Assembly (NCBI GenBank): GCA_002070095.1
Contig: MWCR01000006.1
Location: 22,668 to 86,667, forward strand
Length of the DNA stretch: 64,000 nt
From: Parcubacteria group bacterium ADurb.Bin192
GTDB lineage: Bacteria > Patescibacteriota > Patescibacteriia > 2-12-FULL-60-25
Reading direction: 5' to 3'
Positions within the stretch are counted from its first letter, which is position 1; each line of letters begins with the position of its first letter. The notes under the pieces are model-generated. The model was not told where the DNA came from. It made no database searches and saw only the letters and a program-made list of their open reading frames with translations. The position numbers were made by a program, and so were the translations under genes. Below are positions 43,552 through 52,489 of the stretch, piece by piece.

Positions 43552-43580
43552 TTGACTAAAGCGCTGATTTTGGCTATAAT
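43552..43580 (+). promoter_or_regulatory. Promoter of typA (leaderless)
   Basis: TTGACT (43552-43557), 17-bp spacer, TATAAT (43575-43580). The ATG at 43589 starts 9 bases after the -10 box, so transcription should begin at or one to two bases before the start codon. Confidence 0.8.
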
Positions 43581-43588
43581 CGCCCTCT

Positions 43589-45388
43589 ATGGATTTACGC
43601 AACGTAGCCATTATCGCGCATGTGGACCACGGAAAAACCACCCTGGTTGATTCCTTGTTGAAACAGTCGGATACGGCCAAAACTCAAAAAATGGAAGGTG
43701 ATACCATCATGGACAGCAATGAGCTGGAAAGAGAGCGCGGCATCACTATTTTTTCCAAAAACGCGGCCGTCATCTATCAGGGCACCAAGATCAATATCGT
43801 GGACACACCCGGACACGCTGATTTTGGCGGGGAAGTGGAACGTATCATGAAACTGGTGGACGGCGCTTTGTTATTGGTCGACGCCAAAGAAGGCCCCATG
43901 CCTCAAACCAGATTTGTACTAAAAAAAGCCATTGAATCCGGCCATCGCATTATTTTGGTGATTAATAAGATCGACAAGCCGGACGCCCGTCCGGACTGGG
44001 TATTAAATAAAACTTTTGACTTGTTTTGCGAGCTGGGCGCCACGGATGAACAGACGGATTTTCCGGTCATTTACGCTTCGGCCAAACAAGCCAAGGCCGG
44101 TTTAGAGGCAGATCTGAGCCAAATGAGCGATATCGAACCTTTGTATAAAGCCATAGTCAAATACATCCCGGCCCCCAATAACAACCCCGAAGGGCCGCTG
44201 CAGGTTTCCGTGGTTAACGTCTCTCACGACAACTTTAAAGGCAGGATAGCCATCGGCAGAGTCATCAGAGGCATTTTTCATCCCGGACCGGTAACCTGGA
44301 TCAACCGCCAGGGCGTTCAATCAGCGGCCAAAATCACTTCTGTAATGGTTTTTGACGGATTGATGCGTAAAGAGGTGCCCGAAGCCGTGGCCGGCGAAAT
44401 AGTGGCCTTTTCGGGCGTGGAAAACGCCAACGTGGGCGAGACCATTGCCGATCCGGCCAACCCCGAAGCCTTACCCGTCCTGGCCATTGAAGAACCGACC
44501 GTTAAAATGACATTTGGAGTAAACACATCGCCGTTTTCCGGCAAAGAAGGCCAATATACTACCTCCAGAAACATCAAAGAAAGACTGGTAAAAGAGCTTT
44601 TAAACGACGTGGCTCTGCAAGTTGATTTTCAAAATATCGGCGAATCTTTTGTCGTGTCAGGACGCGGTGAGCTTCATTTGGCCATTTTGATTGAAAAAAT
44701 GCGTCGTGAAGGCTATGAGCTGGAAGTCTCCAGACCGCAAGTGATTTTTAAAGAAATTGACGGTCACAAGCACGAACCGTTTGAAGAAGTGGAAATAGAG
44801 GTACCTGAAAGTTTGAGCGGCACGGTTATCGAAAAATTGGGCAAACGCCGCGGCGAACTTAAGGACATGGAAACCGAAAATGGCATCAGCTACCTTAAAT
44901 TTGAAATCCCGACTCGCGGTCTGATAGGTTACCGCAATGAATTCACCATCGATACGCGCGGACAAGGCATTTTAAATACCACTCTTTTAGGTTACCGGCC
45001 ATACGCCGGAGACTTGATGAGGCAAGATCATGGGTCATTGATTGCACATGAATCAGGCATAGCTGTTACTTACGGCATGTTAGCCGCCCAAGAACGTGGC
45101 GTCCTGTTTATACCGGCCAATACCCCGGTTTACGAAGGCATGATCGTGGGACAAAACGCTAAACCCGAAGATTTGATTGTGAATGTTTGCAAAGAAAAAC
45201 GCCTAAGCAACATGCGCTCCAAGGGTGACGGCGTATCCGATTCTTTAGCACCTCACCGAGTCATGTCCTTGGAAATCGCCCTGGAATACATCGGGGACGA
45301 CGAACTGGTGGAGGTTACACCCAAAAACATCCGTTTACGTAAACTTTTGCTCAAAGACTTCGAAAGACGCCGAGCCGGACAGCTGTAA
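43589..45388 (+). CDS. typA: GTPase TypA/BipA
   Basis: A ribosome-associated translational GTPase of the EF-G family. The G1 motif is HVDHGKTT (about residues 11-18), with ERERGITI in switch 1, [15 protein letters not shown] as G3, and [10 protein letters not shown] as G4. The C-terminal TypA-specific domain shows '[21 protein letters not shown]' and '[21 protein letters not shown]'. 599 residues is standard. Probably involved in 50S assembly at low temperature or under stress. It is preceded by a strong promoter with essentially no 5' leader. Confidence 0.97.
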   Translation: MDLRNVAIIAHVDHGKTTLVDSLLKQSDTAKTQKMEGDTIMDSNELERERGITIFSKNAAVIYQGTKINIVDTPGHADFGGEVERIMKLVDGALLLVDAKEGPMPQTRFVLKKAIESGHRIILVINKIDKPDARPDWVLNKTFDLFCELGATDEQTDFPVIYASAKQAKAGLEADLSQMSDIEPLYKAIVKYIPAPNNNPEGPLQVSVVNVSHDNFKGRIAIGRVIRGIFHPGPVTWINRQGVQSAAKITSVMVFDGLMRKEVPEAVAGEIVAFSGVENANVGETIADPANPEALPVLAIEEPTVKMTFGVNTSPFSGKEGQYTTSRNIKERLVKELLNDVALQVDFQNIGESFVVSGRGELHLAILIEKMRREGYELEVSRPQVIFKEIDGHKHEPFEEVEIEVPESLSGTVIEKLGKRRGELKDMETENGISYLKFEIPTRGLIGYRNEFTIDTRGQGILNTTLLGYRPYAGDLMRQDHGSLIAHESGIAVTYGMLAAQERGVLFIPANTPVYEGMIVGQNAKPEDLIVNVCKEKRLSNMRSKGDGVSDSLAPHRVMSLEIALEYIGDDELVEVTPKNIRLRKLLLKDFERRRAGQL

Positions 45389-45495
45389 AACAATTAAAAA
45401 TTACGAATTTCGAATTAAAAATGCCATTAATTCGTAATCGTTTTGTCCACACTCCCTTTTTTTTGGTTTCACGTGATAGATTAGGGCTTGTCTTT

Positions 45496-46083
45496 ATGTC
45501 TGACAGAAGAGAAATAGTGCTGGATATCGAAACACAAAACACCTTTCAAGACGTGGGTGCTTATAAGGCTTCTTTATTGAAAATCTCACTGGTGGGCGTG
45601 TATTTTTATGAAACCGATACTTACGAGGCTTTTTTGGAACCGGATCTGCCCAAGCTTTGGCCCAGGCTGGAAAACTCCACCCGTATCATAGGCTATAATC
45701 TGTTCGGCTTTGATTATCCCTGCATGCAAACTTATTACACGGGCGATATCATGAAACTGCCGACCATAGACCTGCTGGTGGAGATCGAAAAAAGAATAGG
45801 CTTCAGAGTTAAGCTGGACGACGTGGCTCATGCCACTTTGGGAGTGGGGAAGAGCGGACACGGCTTGCAGGCCGTTGAATTTTGGCGCAACGGAGAAATC
45901 GACAAACTAAGAGACTACTGCCTTCAAGATGTGCGCGTCACCAAAGACGTGTATGAAAAAGCTTTGAATGAAAAACAAATTTTCTACTTTGACCGCATGG
46001 GACAAAAACAAATGGTTCCCATGCCCATAGTCCTGCCCGAGGCCGGCGAAAGGCCTAAAATCAACCTGTCTTTAGGCCTTTAG
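45496..46083 (+). CDS. Predicted 3'-5' exonuclease (RNase H-like, YprB-like)
   Basis: A 195-residue protein starting at the ATG at 45496. DEDD-type motifs: ExoI 'IVLDIET' (Asp10, Glu12), ExoII 'RIIGYNLFGFDYPCM' (Asn and Asp), ExoIII 'LRDYCLQDVRVTKDVYEKAL' (Tyr and Asp). The 'HNLFGFD.p.L' type of ExoII is typical of the ribonuclease H-like YprB/DnaQ-like group associated with nucleic acid repair. The longer frame from 45421 extends into sequence with no homology and a weak start. It is not clearly co-transcribed with typA; a possible promoter lies in the AT-rich spacer. Confidence 0.75.
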   Translation: MSDRREIVLDIETQNTFQDVGAYKASLLKISLVGVYFYETDTYEAFLEPDLPKLWPRLENSTRIIGYNLFGFDYPCMQTYYTGDIMKLPTIDLLVEIEKRIGFRVKLDDVAHATLGVGKSGHGLQAVEFWRNGEIDKLRDYCLQDVRVTKDVYEKALNEKQIFYFDRMGQKQMVPMPIVLPEAGERPKINLSLGL

Positions 46084-46108
46084 AATTTATCCCCAAGGAT
46101 TTAGTCCT

Positions 46109-46124
46109 GCACAACATCTTGTGG
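46109..46124. promoter_or_regulatory. NrdR box 1
   Basis: GCACAACATCTTGTGG. It is the near-exact reverse complement of box 2. It lies just upstream of the -10 hexamer TATAAT (46125-46130). Confidence 0.7.
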
Positions 46125-46140
46125 TATAATCTCGCTTAGA

Positions 46141-46156
46141 CCACAAGATGTTGTGG
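46141..46156. promoter_or_regulatory. NrdR box 2
   Basis: CCACAAGATGTTGTGG. It matches the published NrdR consensus ACACWATATATWGTGT at about 12 of 16 positions. The start-to-start distance from box 1 is 32 bp, close to three helical turns, the usual arrangement. Confidence 0.7.
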
Positions 46157-46335
46157 TTTACCGGAAAGACCGCAACCTCGATTTTGCGCCTTAACGCAAA
46201 TTCAGGGAGTACGATAAACGCGCCTGCCGCACAAGCCGCCAAAGGTTTTGCGCGGCAAATCGTATTTGGAATTTTGCTTGGCTTGATTCCTTAGTCCATT
46301 TTCCGGGTTATAACAAAATTTTATACCACCACCCT

Positions 46336-49300
46336 ATGAGCCCACAGGTCAGTTCTTCAATTAATCAAAAAACAGAACGCCTTACCGAGACAGGCATAAA
46401 TACGGACGCGATTTTAGCTTATCTTAAAACCCTAAAATCCATCCGCCGCCGAGACGGACGCGTGGATAAATTCCAACCGGAAAAAATTCGTTCCAGTCTG
46501 CGAGAGGCCTTCAGGTCATCGGGATTCACGCCGGAAAAAGAAGAAAAGACCATCAACCGTCTTCTGTCTTATGTTTTACACCGGCTCAAACTGCGTTTTG
46601 ACGGCCACACGGTACCCACCACGGAAAATGTGCGCGAAATGGTCAGCGCGGCTTTGATAGACCTGAATTACACGCAGGTTGCCCGTAATTATTTGATTTA
46701 CCGCTTGCAGCTCTCACTCCGCTCGGACGAACCTCATTACGGCGCGGGTATAAAATTCCAACGCTTTTTCAGCACCGAAGGCAGATCGCCTTACGATGAA
46801 TTGGAATGGGATGAGCGCGACGCCGTCATTACCAACGAAAAGGGCCAGGTGGTTTTTGAACAAAAAAACGTGGAAGTTCCCAAAACCTACAGTCAAACCG
46901 CCACCAATATCATTGTTTCCAAATATTTCAGAGGACGCCTGGGCACGCCGGAACGCGAAACATCCATGCGCCAATTGGTGGACAGAGTGGCCAAGACCAT
47001 TTCCAACTGGGGGCGGGTGGGCGGTTATTTTATGACCGAACAAGACGCGGATGTCTACGAAGCCGAATTAACTTCCATTCTGGTTAACCAAAGAGCGGCT
47101 TTCAATTCTCCGGTTTGGTTCAACGTGGGCGTCAGCTCGCACCCGCAATGTTCGGCCTGCTTCATCAATTCCGTGCAAGATGACATGCGCTCCATCCTGC
47201 AGCTTTCGGTGACCGAAGGCATGCTGTTCAAATACGGTTCGGGCACAGGCTCCAATCTTTCATCTTTACGTTCATCCAAAGAAAATCTGGGCAACTCATC
47301 CGGCAAATCTTCGGGCCCGGTTTCTTTTATGCGCGGTTACGACTCATTTGCCGGCGTCATTAAAAGCGGAGGCAAAACCAGACGCGCGGCCAAAATGGTC
47401 ATTCTGAATATCGACCATCCGGACGTTCAAGAGTTTGTTTGGTGCAAATCCAAAGAAGAGAAAAAAGCGCATACTTTGATAGAGGCCGGCTATGACGGAT
47501 CTTTAAATGGAGAAGCTTATACTTCCATTTTTTTCCAAAACGCCAACAACAGCGTGCGCGTTTCCGACGCCTTTATGCAGGCTGTGGAACGTGACGAAGA
47601 TTTTTGGACCAAGTATGTCACCAACGGGGAACCGTGCGAAAAATTCAAAGCTCGTAATTTGCTGCGCGAAATCAGCGAAGCTGCCTGGCAATGCGGAGAT
47701 CCTGGCATGCAATATGACGGAACCATCAATAACTGGCACACCTGTTCCAACACGGACCGTATTCACGCCTCCAATCCTTGCTCTGAATACATGTTCTTAA
47801 ATGACTCGGCCTGCAACCTAGCCTCCGTCAATTTGATGAAATGCCGGACCAAAGACGGAGTATTCGACGTGGAGGCTTATGAACATGTCTGTAAAGTCAT
47901 GGCCACAGCCCAAGAAATTATCGTGGGCTTTTCTTCGTATCCCACACCGGCTATCGAGCATAATTCTCACGCTTACCGTCCCTTGGGCTTGGGCTACGCC
48001 AATTTGGGAGCCCTGCTCATGAGTATGGGCTTACCTTATGATTCGGACGAAGGGCGCAACATGGCCGGAGCCTTAACCTCCATCATGTCGGGCGTGGGCT
48101 ACAATCAGTCTGCTGTCATGGCCGAAAAACTCGGCCCTTTCGAAGGCTACGAACCCAACCGCGAACCCATGATGAACATCATGCGCAAACATCGCGAAGC
48201 GGCTTATAGCATTCCCGCTCAAGGCGTACCTCATCAAGTCTGGGAGAGAGCCCGCTCCTGCTGGGACGAAACCATCGCCTTGGGCGAGCAAAATGGTTTC
48301 CGCAATGCGCAAATATCAGTTCTGGCGCCCACGGGCACCATTGCCTTTTTGATGGACTGCGACACCACGGGCGTTGAACCGGATATCGCTCTGGTCAAAT
48401 ACAAATGGCTGGTGGGCGGCGGCATGATCAAAATCGTCAATCAAACCGTGCCCGAGGCTTTGCGTCATTTGCAATACACGGAACAGCAGACCCGGGACAT
48501 CATCGATTGGATAGATAAAAACGACACCATTGAAGGCGCTCCCCATTTGCAAGAAGAACATTTGCCGGTTTTTGACTGCGCTTTTAAGGCGGCCAAGGGG
48601 ACTCGTTCCATCAACTACATGGGCCACCTGCGCATGATGGGAGCTGTCCAACCATTTCTCTCGGGTGCCATTTCCAAAACCGTGAACATGCCTCACGACA
48701 GCACGGTGGAAGATGTGATGACCGTTTATCTGGAAGGCTGGAGAATGGGCTTAAAAGCCGTGGCCATTTACCGCGACGGCTGCAAACGCTCTCAACCTTT
48801 AACCACATCAAAGGCATCAGATACCAAAAGCAGTCAGACAACCGCTGTCAGTACGCCTGCACCCGTCAAAACCGAGACCGTGCCCCTGCCTGTTCTGAAC
48901 GTTAAACAAGCTTACACGCCTCGCCGCAGACGCTTGCCGGACGAAAGACGCTCTATCACCCATAAATTCCAAATAGGACCGCACAAGGGCTTTATCACGG
49001 TCGGTTTATATGATGATGGGACCCCCGGAGAGCTGTTCGTGACCATGTCCAAAGAGGGGAGCGTCTTATCCGGTCTGTTGGATGTTTTCAGTACTTCCGT
49101 ATCCATCGGCCTGCAATACGGCGTGCCGCTTAAAATTCTGGTTAATAAATTCGCGCACGTGCGTTTCGAGCCATCCGGTTTTACGGCCAACCCCAACATC
49201 CGCGTGGCCAAATCCATTATCGACTACATCTTCCGCTGGCTGGGCTTAAAATTCCTGACACCCGAAGAAAGACGCGCCATCGGCATCAATGTGGACACTT

Positions 49301-49536
49301 CTGCTACGGCTGAACTGCAAATAGAAGACATCCCCAAAGATCAGTCCTTAAACGTAACCGGCGATTCGGCCCAAGCCAGTTTACTGGAGGCCTCTCAATC
49401 CAAAAATACGACCTTGACCGCGACGTTCGACAATCAATCAGACGCCCCGGCCTGCGACACCTGCGGCTCCATCATGGTCAGAAACGGCGCCTGCTATAAG
49501 TGCTTGAACTGCGGAGCGACCAGTGGGTGCAGCTAA
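46336..49536 (+). CDS. nrdJ: Class II (adenosylcobalamin-dependent) ribonucleotide reductase
   Basis: A 1066-residue ribonucleotide reductase that makes deoxyribonucleotides from ribonucleotides. The N-terminal ATP-cone (KSIRRRDGRVDKFQPEKIRSSLREAF) handles allosteric control. Barrel motifs are 'NSPVWFNVGVSS', 'GSGTGSNLSSLRSSKE', 'NPCSEYMFLNDSACNLASVNLM' with active-site Cys residues, 'APTGTIAFLMDCDTTGVEP' and 'SGAISKTVNMPHD'. The C-terminal tail has CxxC pairs ('CDTCGSI', 'CYKCLNCG') that would reduce the active site. Class II enzymes need adenosylcobalamin. The gene for a corrinoid adenosyltransferase follows at 49684. No NrdR gene is in the window, but NrdR-like boxes precede this one. Confidence 0.95.
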   Translation: MSPQVSSSINQKTERLTETGINTDAILAYLKTLKSIRRRDGRVDKFQPEKIRSSLREAFRSSGFTPEKEEKTINRLLSYVLHRLKLRFDGHTVPTTENVREMVSAALIDLNYTQVARNYLIYRLQLSLRSDEPHYGAGIKFQRFFSTEGRSPYDELEWDERDAVITNEKGQVVFEQKNVEVPKTYSQTATNIIVSKYFRGRLGTPERETSMRQLVDRVAKTISNWGRVGGYFMTEQDADVYEAELTSILVNQRAAFNSPVWFNVGVSSHPQCSACFINSVQDDMRSILQLSVTEGMLFKYGSGTGSNLSSLRSSKENLGNSSGKSSGPVSFMRGYDSFAGVIKSGGKTRRAAKMVILNIDHPDVQEFVWCKSKEEKKAHTLIEAGYDGSLNGEAYTSIFFQNANNSVRVSDAFMQAVERDEDFWTKYVTNGEPCEKFKARNLLREISEAAWQCGDPGMQYDGTINNWHTCSNTDRIHASNPCSEYMFLNDSACNLASVNLMKCRTKDGVFDVEAYEHVCKVMATAQEIIVGFSSYPTPAIEHNSHAYRPLGLGYANLGALLMSMGLPYDSDEGRNMAGALTSIMSGVGYNQSAVMAEKLGPFEGYEPNREPMMNIMRKHREAAYSIPAQGVPHQVWERARSCWDETIALGEQNGFRNAQISVLAPTGTIAFLMDCDTTGVEPDIALVKYKWLVGGGMIKIVNQTVPEALRHLQYTEQQTRDIIDWIDKNDTIEGAPHLQEEHLPVFDCAFKAAKGTRSINYMGHLRMMGAVQPFLSGAISKTVNMPHDSTVEDVMTVYLEGWRMGLKAVAIYRDGCKRSQPLTTSKASDTKSSQTTAVSTPAPVKTETVPLPVLNVKQAYTPRRRRLPDERRSITHKFQIGPHKGFITVGLYDDGTPGELFVTMSKEGSVLSGLLDVFSTSVSIGLQYGVPLKILVNKFAHVRFEPSGFTANPNIRVAKSIIDYIFRWLGLKFLTPEERRAIGINVDTSATAELQIEDIPKDQSLNVTGDSAQASLLEASQSKNTTLTATFDNQSDAPACDTCGSIMVRNGACYKCLNCGATSGCS

Positions 49537-49683
49537 AATTAGAAACACATAGAGGTGCCACAAAATTCATGAGCGATCGCCAATCCAAAACTTGAAACTA
49601 CTTACATAAATCAAAGAATAGCGCTGGCCGCCGGCCTGACGCTCAAATGAATTTAAGATAAAGCAATTAGCAAAAAACCGAGT

Positions 49684-50214
49684 ATGCTCCAAATCTACAC
49701 GGGCAACGGCAAAGGCAAAACCACGGCCGCCTTGGGCCTGGCTGTCAGGGCTGTGGGAGCTGGTAAAAAAGTGGCTTGGATCGCCTTTGACAAGGGAGGG
49801 GACGCGCATTATTCGGAACGTAAAATTATAGCCGAGCGTTTTCCGGAGATAGATTTTTACGCCACCGGACTGGATAGAATCGATGTTCGAACCGGACGCT
49901 TCCGTATGGGGGTCACGTCTCAAGATATGGAAGAAGGCGAGAGGGGATTGAGTATATTGAACCAAATATTTTCTCAAGCCCGGCACGACTTGGTGATCTT
50001 AGACGAGATCAACTGTTCAGCCGAATTGGGCATAGTGGATGAGCAAATAATTTTAGATCTACTAGAACAAAAACCGGCTGAAATGGAGTTGGTATTGACC
50101 GGAAGGAACGCACCCATGTCATTCATGAATCTGGCCGATCTGATAACTGAAATGCAATTACACAAACATTATTTCTATCAAGGAGTCAAAGCCCGACCAG
50201 GTTTTGATTACTAA
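49684..50214 (+). CDS. cobO: Corrinoid adenosyltransferase (CobO/BtuR/CobA type)
   Basis: A 176-residue P-loop enzyme that transfers the adenosyl group of ATP to Co(I) corrinoids, giving adenosylcobalamin. The P-loop is GNGKGKTT (residues 7-14). The segments 'ALGLAVRAVGAGKKV', 'DLVILDEINCSAELGIVD', 'LVLTGRNAP' and 'ITEMQLHKHYFYQGVKARPGFDY' are those of the CobA/CobO family. It follows the class II ribonucleotide reductase by 147 bp on the same strand. No other cobalamin biosynthesis gene is present, so it probably activates salvaged corrinoids. Confidence 0.93.
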   Translation: MLQIYTGNGKGKTTAALGLAVRAVGAGKKVAWIAFDKGGDAHYSERKIIAERFPEIDFYATGLDRIDVRTGRFRMGVTSQDMEEGERGLSILNQIFSQARHDLVILDEINCSAELGIVDEQIILDLLEQKPAEMELVLTGRNAPMSFMNLADLITEMQLHKHYFYQGVKARPGFDY

Positions 50215-50305
50215 GAACATATTCCGTATTCATTAATTATACGACCGGCTGTGTCCGTCTCTTTATTCGTTCCTGACTTAATGTTAGAATACGGCATCAA
50301 ACCAC

Positions 50306-50977
50306 ATGTTCAGATTACCCAGTTTGGTTCTTCCCGCCAGCCCGATGCACCCATGGTTATGGGTGGTTTATATATTATTCGGCCTATCTTTGGTGATTTT
50401 TATATTTTTTTGGTTTTGGGCTTTTTGGCACGCCGTCAGAACACCGCGCGCCAATTGGGGACAACGCTTGATCTGGGGGATTCTACTCTTAAACCCAACA
50501 GCTACGGTCTGGTACTGGTGCATTTGGAAACGCTGGGCCTTTTGGTCCTTGTTCACACCCTTGCTGGGTATTTTTATAGCTCTGCCGTTAGTGATCAGAT
50601 CTTTAATGACCAAGGCCGACGCAACATCTTTTACCAATACCTTGTTCGCCCTGGGCAGTAATCGTTTGGTCATCTTATTCGTCATTCTCATGATTTACCC
50701 GATTGTTTTAAAGCTGGCCATAGTCTTACATTTAACCAAAAATACGGACGTAACGGCCATGGACAGAAATGACTGGGTACTGACTATGGCTATGCCTGTT
50801 ATGGGCTATGGTTCAGCCCTAAGCTACAGCTCAAAATTTATGAAATCATGGGCGCTAAGCAGTCTGCTGTGGCTCATAATCGCGCTTTTCGCGGCTCAGG
50901 CCATGGTCATGAATATCGCTCCGGTCATCATTCCGGCCGGCGATGAAAAAAGAGAAGAGTTTTTACTGCATAAATAA
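50306..50977 (+). CDS. Multi-pass membrane protein, unknown function
   Basis: A 223-residue protein with about six hydrophobic helices and Trp-rich loops near the N-terminus (HPWLWVVY, FWFWAFWHAV, WYWCIWKRWAFW). No family is recognised. The start at 50306 lies behind an extended -10 (TGTTAGAAT, hexamer 50285-50290); Met14 (50345) is an alternative. A shorter overlapping frame, 50251-50661, is a shadow. The gene ends in a bidirectional terminator shared with the acidic protein gene. Confidence 0.6.
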   Translation: MFRLPSLVLPASPMHPWLWVVYILFGLSLVIFIFFWFWAFWHAVRTPRANWGQRLIWGILLLNPTATVWYWCIWKRWAFWSLFTPLLGIFIALPLVIRSLMTKADATSFTNTLFALGSNRLVILFVILMIYPIVLKLAIVLHLTKNTDVTAMDRNDWVLTMAMPVMGYGSALSYSSKFMKSWALSSLLWLIIALFAAQAMVMNIAPVIIPAGDEKREEFLLHK

Positions 50978-51000
50978 AACGGCCCCAGGAGGCCGTTTTA
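50975..51000. terminator. Bidirectional intrinsic terminator
   Basis: TAAAACGGCC (50975-50984), loop CCAGGA, GGCCGTTTTA (50991-51000). It includes the stop codon of the plus-strand membrane protein and abuts the stop codon of the minus-strand acidic protein (51001). U-runs form on either strand. Confidence 0.85.
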
Positions 51001-51309
51001 TTATTCGTCGAAATCTTTGAATTTGAGTGTTTCTCGTTCTTCGCGGTTAACCTGGTCAGCCAAGTCATCCAAAGCGGCGATCGGATCTACCATTTCTTCG
51101 TCATAGTCTTCATCTTCTTCATCATCTTCGTCTTCGTCAAACTCATCCTCTTCTTCCGTATCTTCGTCATCTTCATCATCTTCTTCTTCATCTTCATCTT
51201 TAACGGTCATGCCGGCGGTCATAAGCTCATCTTCGAGCTCTTCTTCATCATTGTAGCCCTGCGGATCCCAGTCATTAGTCGGACCCAAGGAAAAGGGTAT
51301 TGTGTTCAT
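51001..51309 (-). CDS. Small highly acidic protein, unknown function
   Basis: A 102-residue protein with about half of its residues Asp or Glu, in a central run (about 38-72) of Glu/Asp repeats with Thr and Tyr. The N-terminal part (TNDWDPQGYNDEEELEDELMTAGMTVKDE) and C-terminal part (DPIAALDDLADQVNREERETLKFKDFDE) are more complex and could be helical. Comparable acidic tails occur in proteins that bind basic partners. No family is recognised. It is monocistronic and ends at the shared terminator. A simple AAGG site precedes the ATG. Confidence 0.65.
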   Translation of the reverse strand: MNTIPFSLGPTNDWDPQGYNDEEELEDELMTAGMTVKDEDEEEDDEDDEDTEEEDEFDEDEDDEEDEDYDEEMVDPIAALDDLADQVNREERETLKFKDFDE

Positions 51310-51393
51310 ATTTACCTTGAGAATTAAGAACTTTTTTATGTTTAATCTGCGCTAGGCAGCAATAGTCGAAGAGAATAAATACCACGCAAATAC

Positions 51394-51423
51394 TTGTCAA
51401 GTAACCCGCGAAACAGGTATGCT
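51394..51423 (+). promoter_or_regulatory. Promoter of rmuC
   Basis: TTGTCA (51394-51399), 18-bp spacer, TATGCT (51418-51423). The ATG at 51433 follows the -10 box after 9 bases: leaderless. The -35 hexamer resembles that of dnaG. Confidence 0.6.
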
Positions 51424-51432
51424 ATCCCAACT

Positions 51433-52488
51433 ATGGAATTAATGCCCATATTAGCCTTTATAGGCTTGATGATATTGATAGCGGTCACCTCGGTCCTGCT
51501 GTGGAAAATGCTGAAAGTCGAAAAGAGGATTACGGCCGAAGAAGAACCTCAAGGCCTGCTTATGATGCAGCAGCAAATAGCCCAACTCCAAAATGTAATC
51601 AGCGGCCGTCTGAACGAAACCAATCAAGCTTTCAGAGAACAAAATACTTCAGTCACAGGTATTGTGCGCGACATTACGGAACGCATGGGCAGGATGGAAG
51701 AGATCTCCAGACAAGTGCTGAGTGAAACAACCGAACTTCAGAAACTTCAACAAATTTTAAAAAACCCAAAACAAAGAGGCGTGCTGGGTGAATATTTTTT
51801 GGAAACGCTTTTAAAAAATATTTTGCCGCCGGAAAATTTTACCATGCAATATGCTTTTAAGGACGGAGAAATCGTGGATGCTGTGGTTTTCATTAAAGAT
51901 AAAATAGTACCCATTGATTCCAAATTCAGCCTTGAAAATTACAATCGTTTAGCCGTGGAAGAAAACCCGGCCGAAAGAGAAAAACTGGAGAAAACTTTTG
52001 TTAACGATCTTAAAGACAGAGTTAAAGAAACGGCCAAATACATTCGTCCCAACGAAGGAACCATGGATTTCGCTTTCATGTTCATCCCTCACGAAGCCAT
52101 CTACTATGATTTATTGATTAACAAAATCGGCTCTGTAACCGAAGAAACGGAAAGCATCATCCAAAGAGCGGCTTCCAGATATCATGTGCTGGTTGTATCA
52201 CCAACTTCATTTTTAGCTTATCTGCAAACCGTTTTACAGGGTCTTAGAGCCATGAAAATAGAAGAGGAGGCCAAAGAGATTCAAAAGAGAGTGGATGAGC
52301 TTAGAATGCATTTAAAAGCCTATGAGCAACATCATGTGAGCGTGGGTAAAAACCTAAAAACCGTGGTCAACCAATACAATCTAAGCACCAAGGAATTTAT
52401 CAAAATAGACAAAGATATATACCGTATCACCAAACAAACCAACAATCCCGAAATAGAACTGATCGAAGAAACCATTGCCAACGAATAA
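51433..52488 (+). CDS. rmuC: RmuC family DNA recombination protein
   Basis: A 351-residue protein with an N-terminal membrane helix (about 3-25), a coiled-coil segment (about 35-120) and the RmuC nuclease-like domain: 'LKNPKQRGVLGEYFLETLLKNILPPENFTMQYAFKDGEIVDAVVFIKDKIVPIDSKFSLENY' and 'MDFAFMFIPHEAIYYDLL'. RmuC limits recombination at inverted repeats, an interesting partner for a genome with palindromic repeats. The ATG at 51433 is preferred because it begins at a promoter start; the TTG at 51394 is inside the -35 box. Confidence 0.92.
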   Translation: MELMPILAFIGLMILIAVTSVLLWKMLKVEKRITAEEEPQGLLMMQQQIAQLQNVISGRLNETNQAFREQNTSVTGIVRDITERMGRMEEISRQVLSETTELQKLQQILKNPKQRGVLGEYFLETLLKNILPPENFTMQYAFKDGEIVDAVVFIKDKIVPIDSKFSLENYNRLAVEENPAEREKLEKTFVNDLKDRVKETAKYIRPNEGTMDFAFMFIPHEAIYYDLLINKIGSVTEETESIIQRAASRYHVLVVSPTSFLAYLQTVLQGLRAMKIEEEAKEIQKRVDELRMHLKAYEQHHVSVGKNLKTVVNQYNLSTKEFIKIDKDIYRITKQTNNPEIELIEETIANE

Positions 52489-52489
52489 A

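Larger units (their letters stand above)
46084..46335. promoter_or_regulatory. nrdJ promoter with NrdR-like boxes and a structured leader
   Basis: This 252-bp gap holds two 16-bp NrdR-like boxes, the extended -10 box between them (TGG TATAAT, 46122-46130) and a leader of about 190 nt that can fold. The boxes are at 46109-46124 and 46141-46156. The leader has a hairpin TTTGCG/CGCAAA (46183-46200) and a longer two-part stem ACGAT...GCCGC with GCGGC...ATCGT (46211-46263). No conserved cobalamin-riboswitch box was seen. Confidence 0.7.

Noticed and set aside
46157..46335. Cobalamin riboswitch
   Set aside because: The conserved blocks of known AdoCbl riboswitches (GCCACTG box and the long AAGGGAA-type core) were not found; only generic stems.
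50251..50661. A 136-codon frame overlapping the membrane protein at 50306
   Set aside because: The 50306 frame is longer, richly hydrophobic with helices, and ends at the terminator; the other has no motif.
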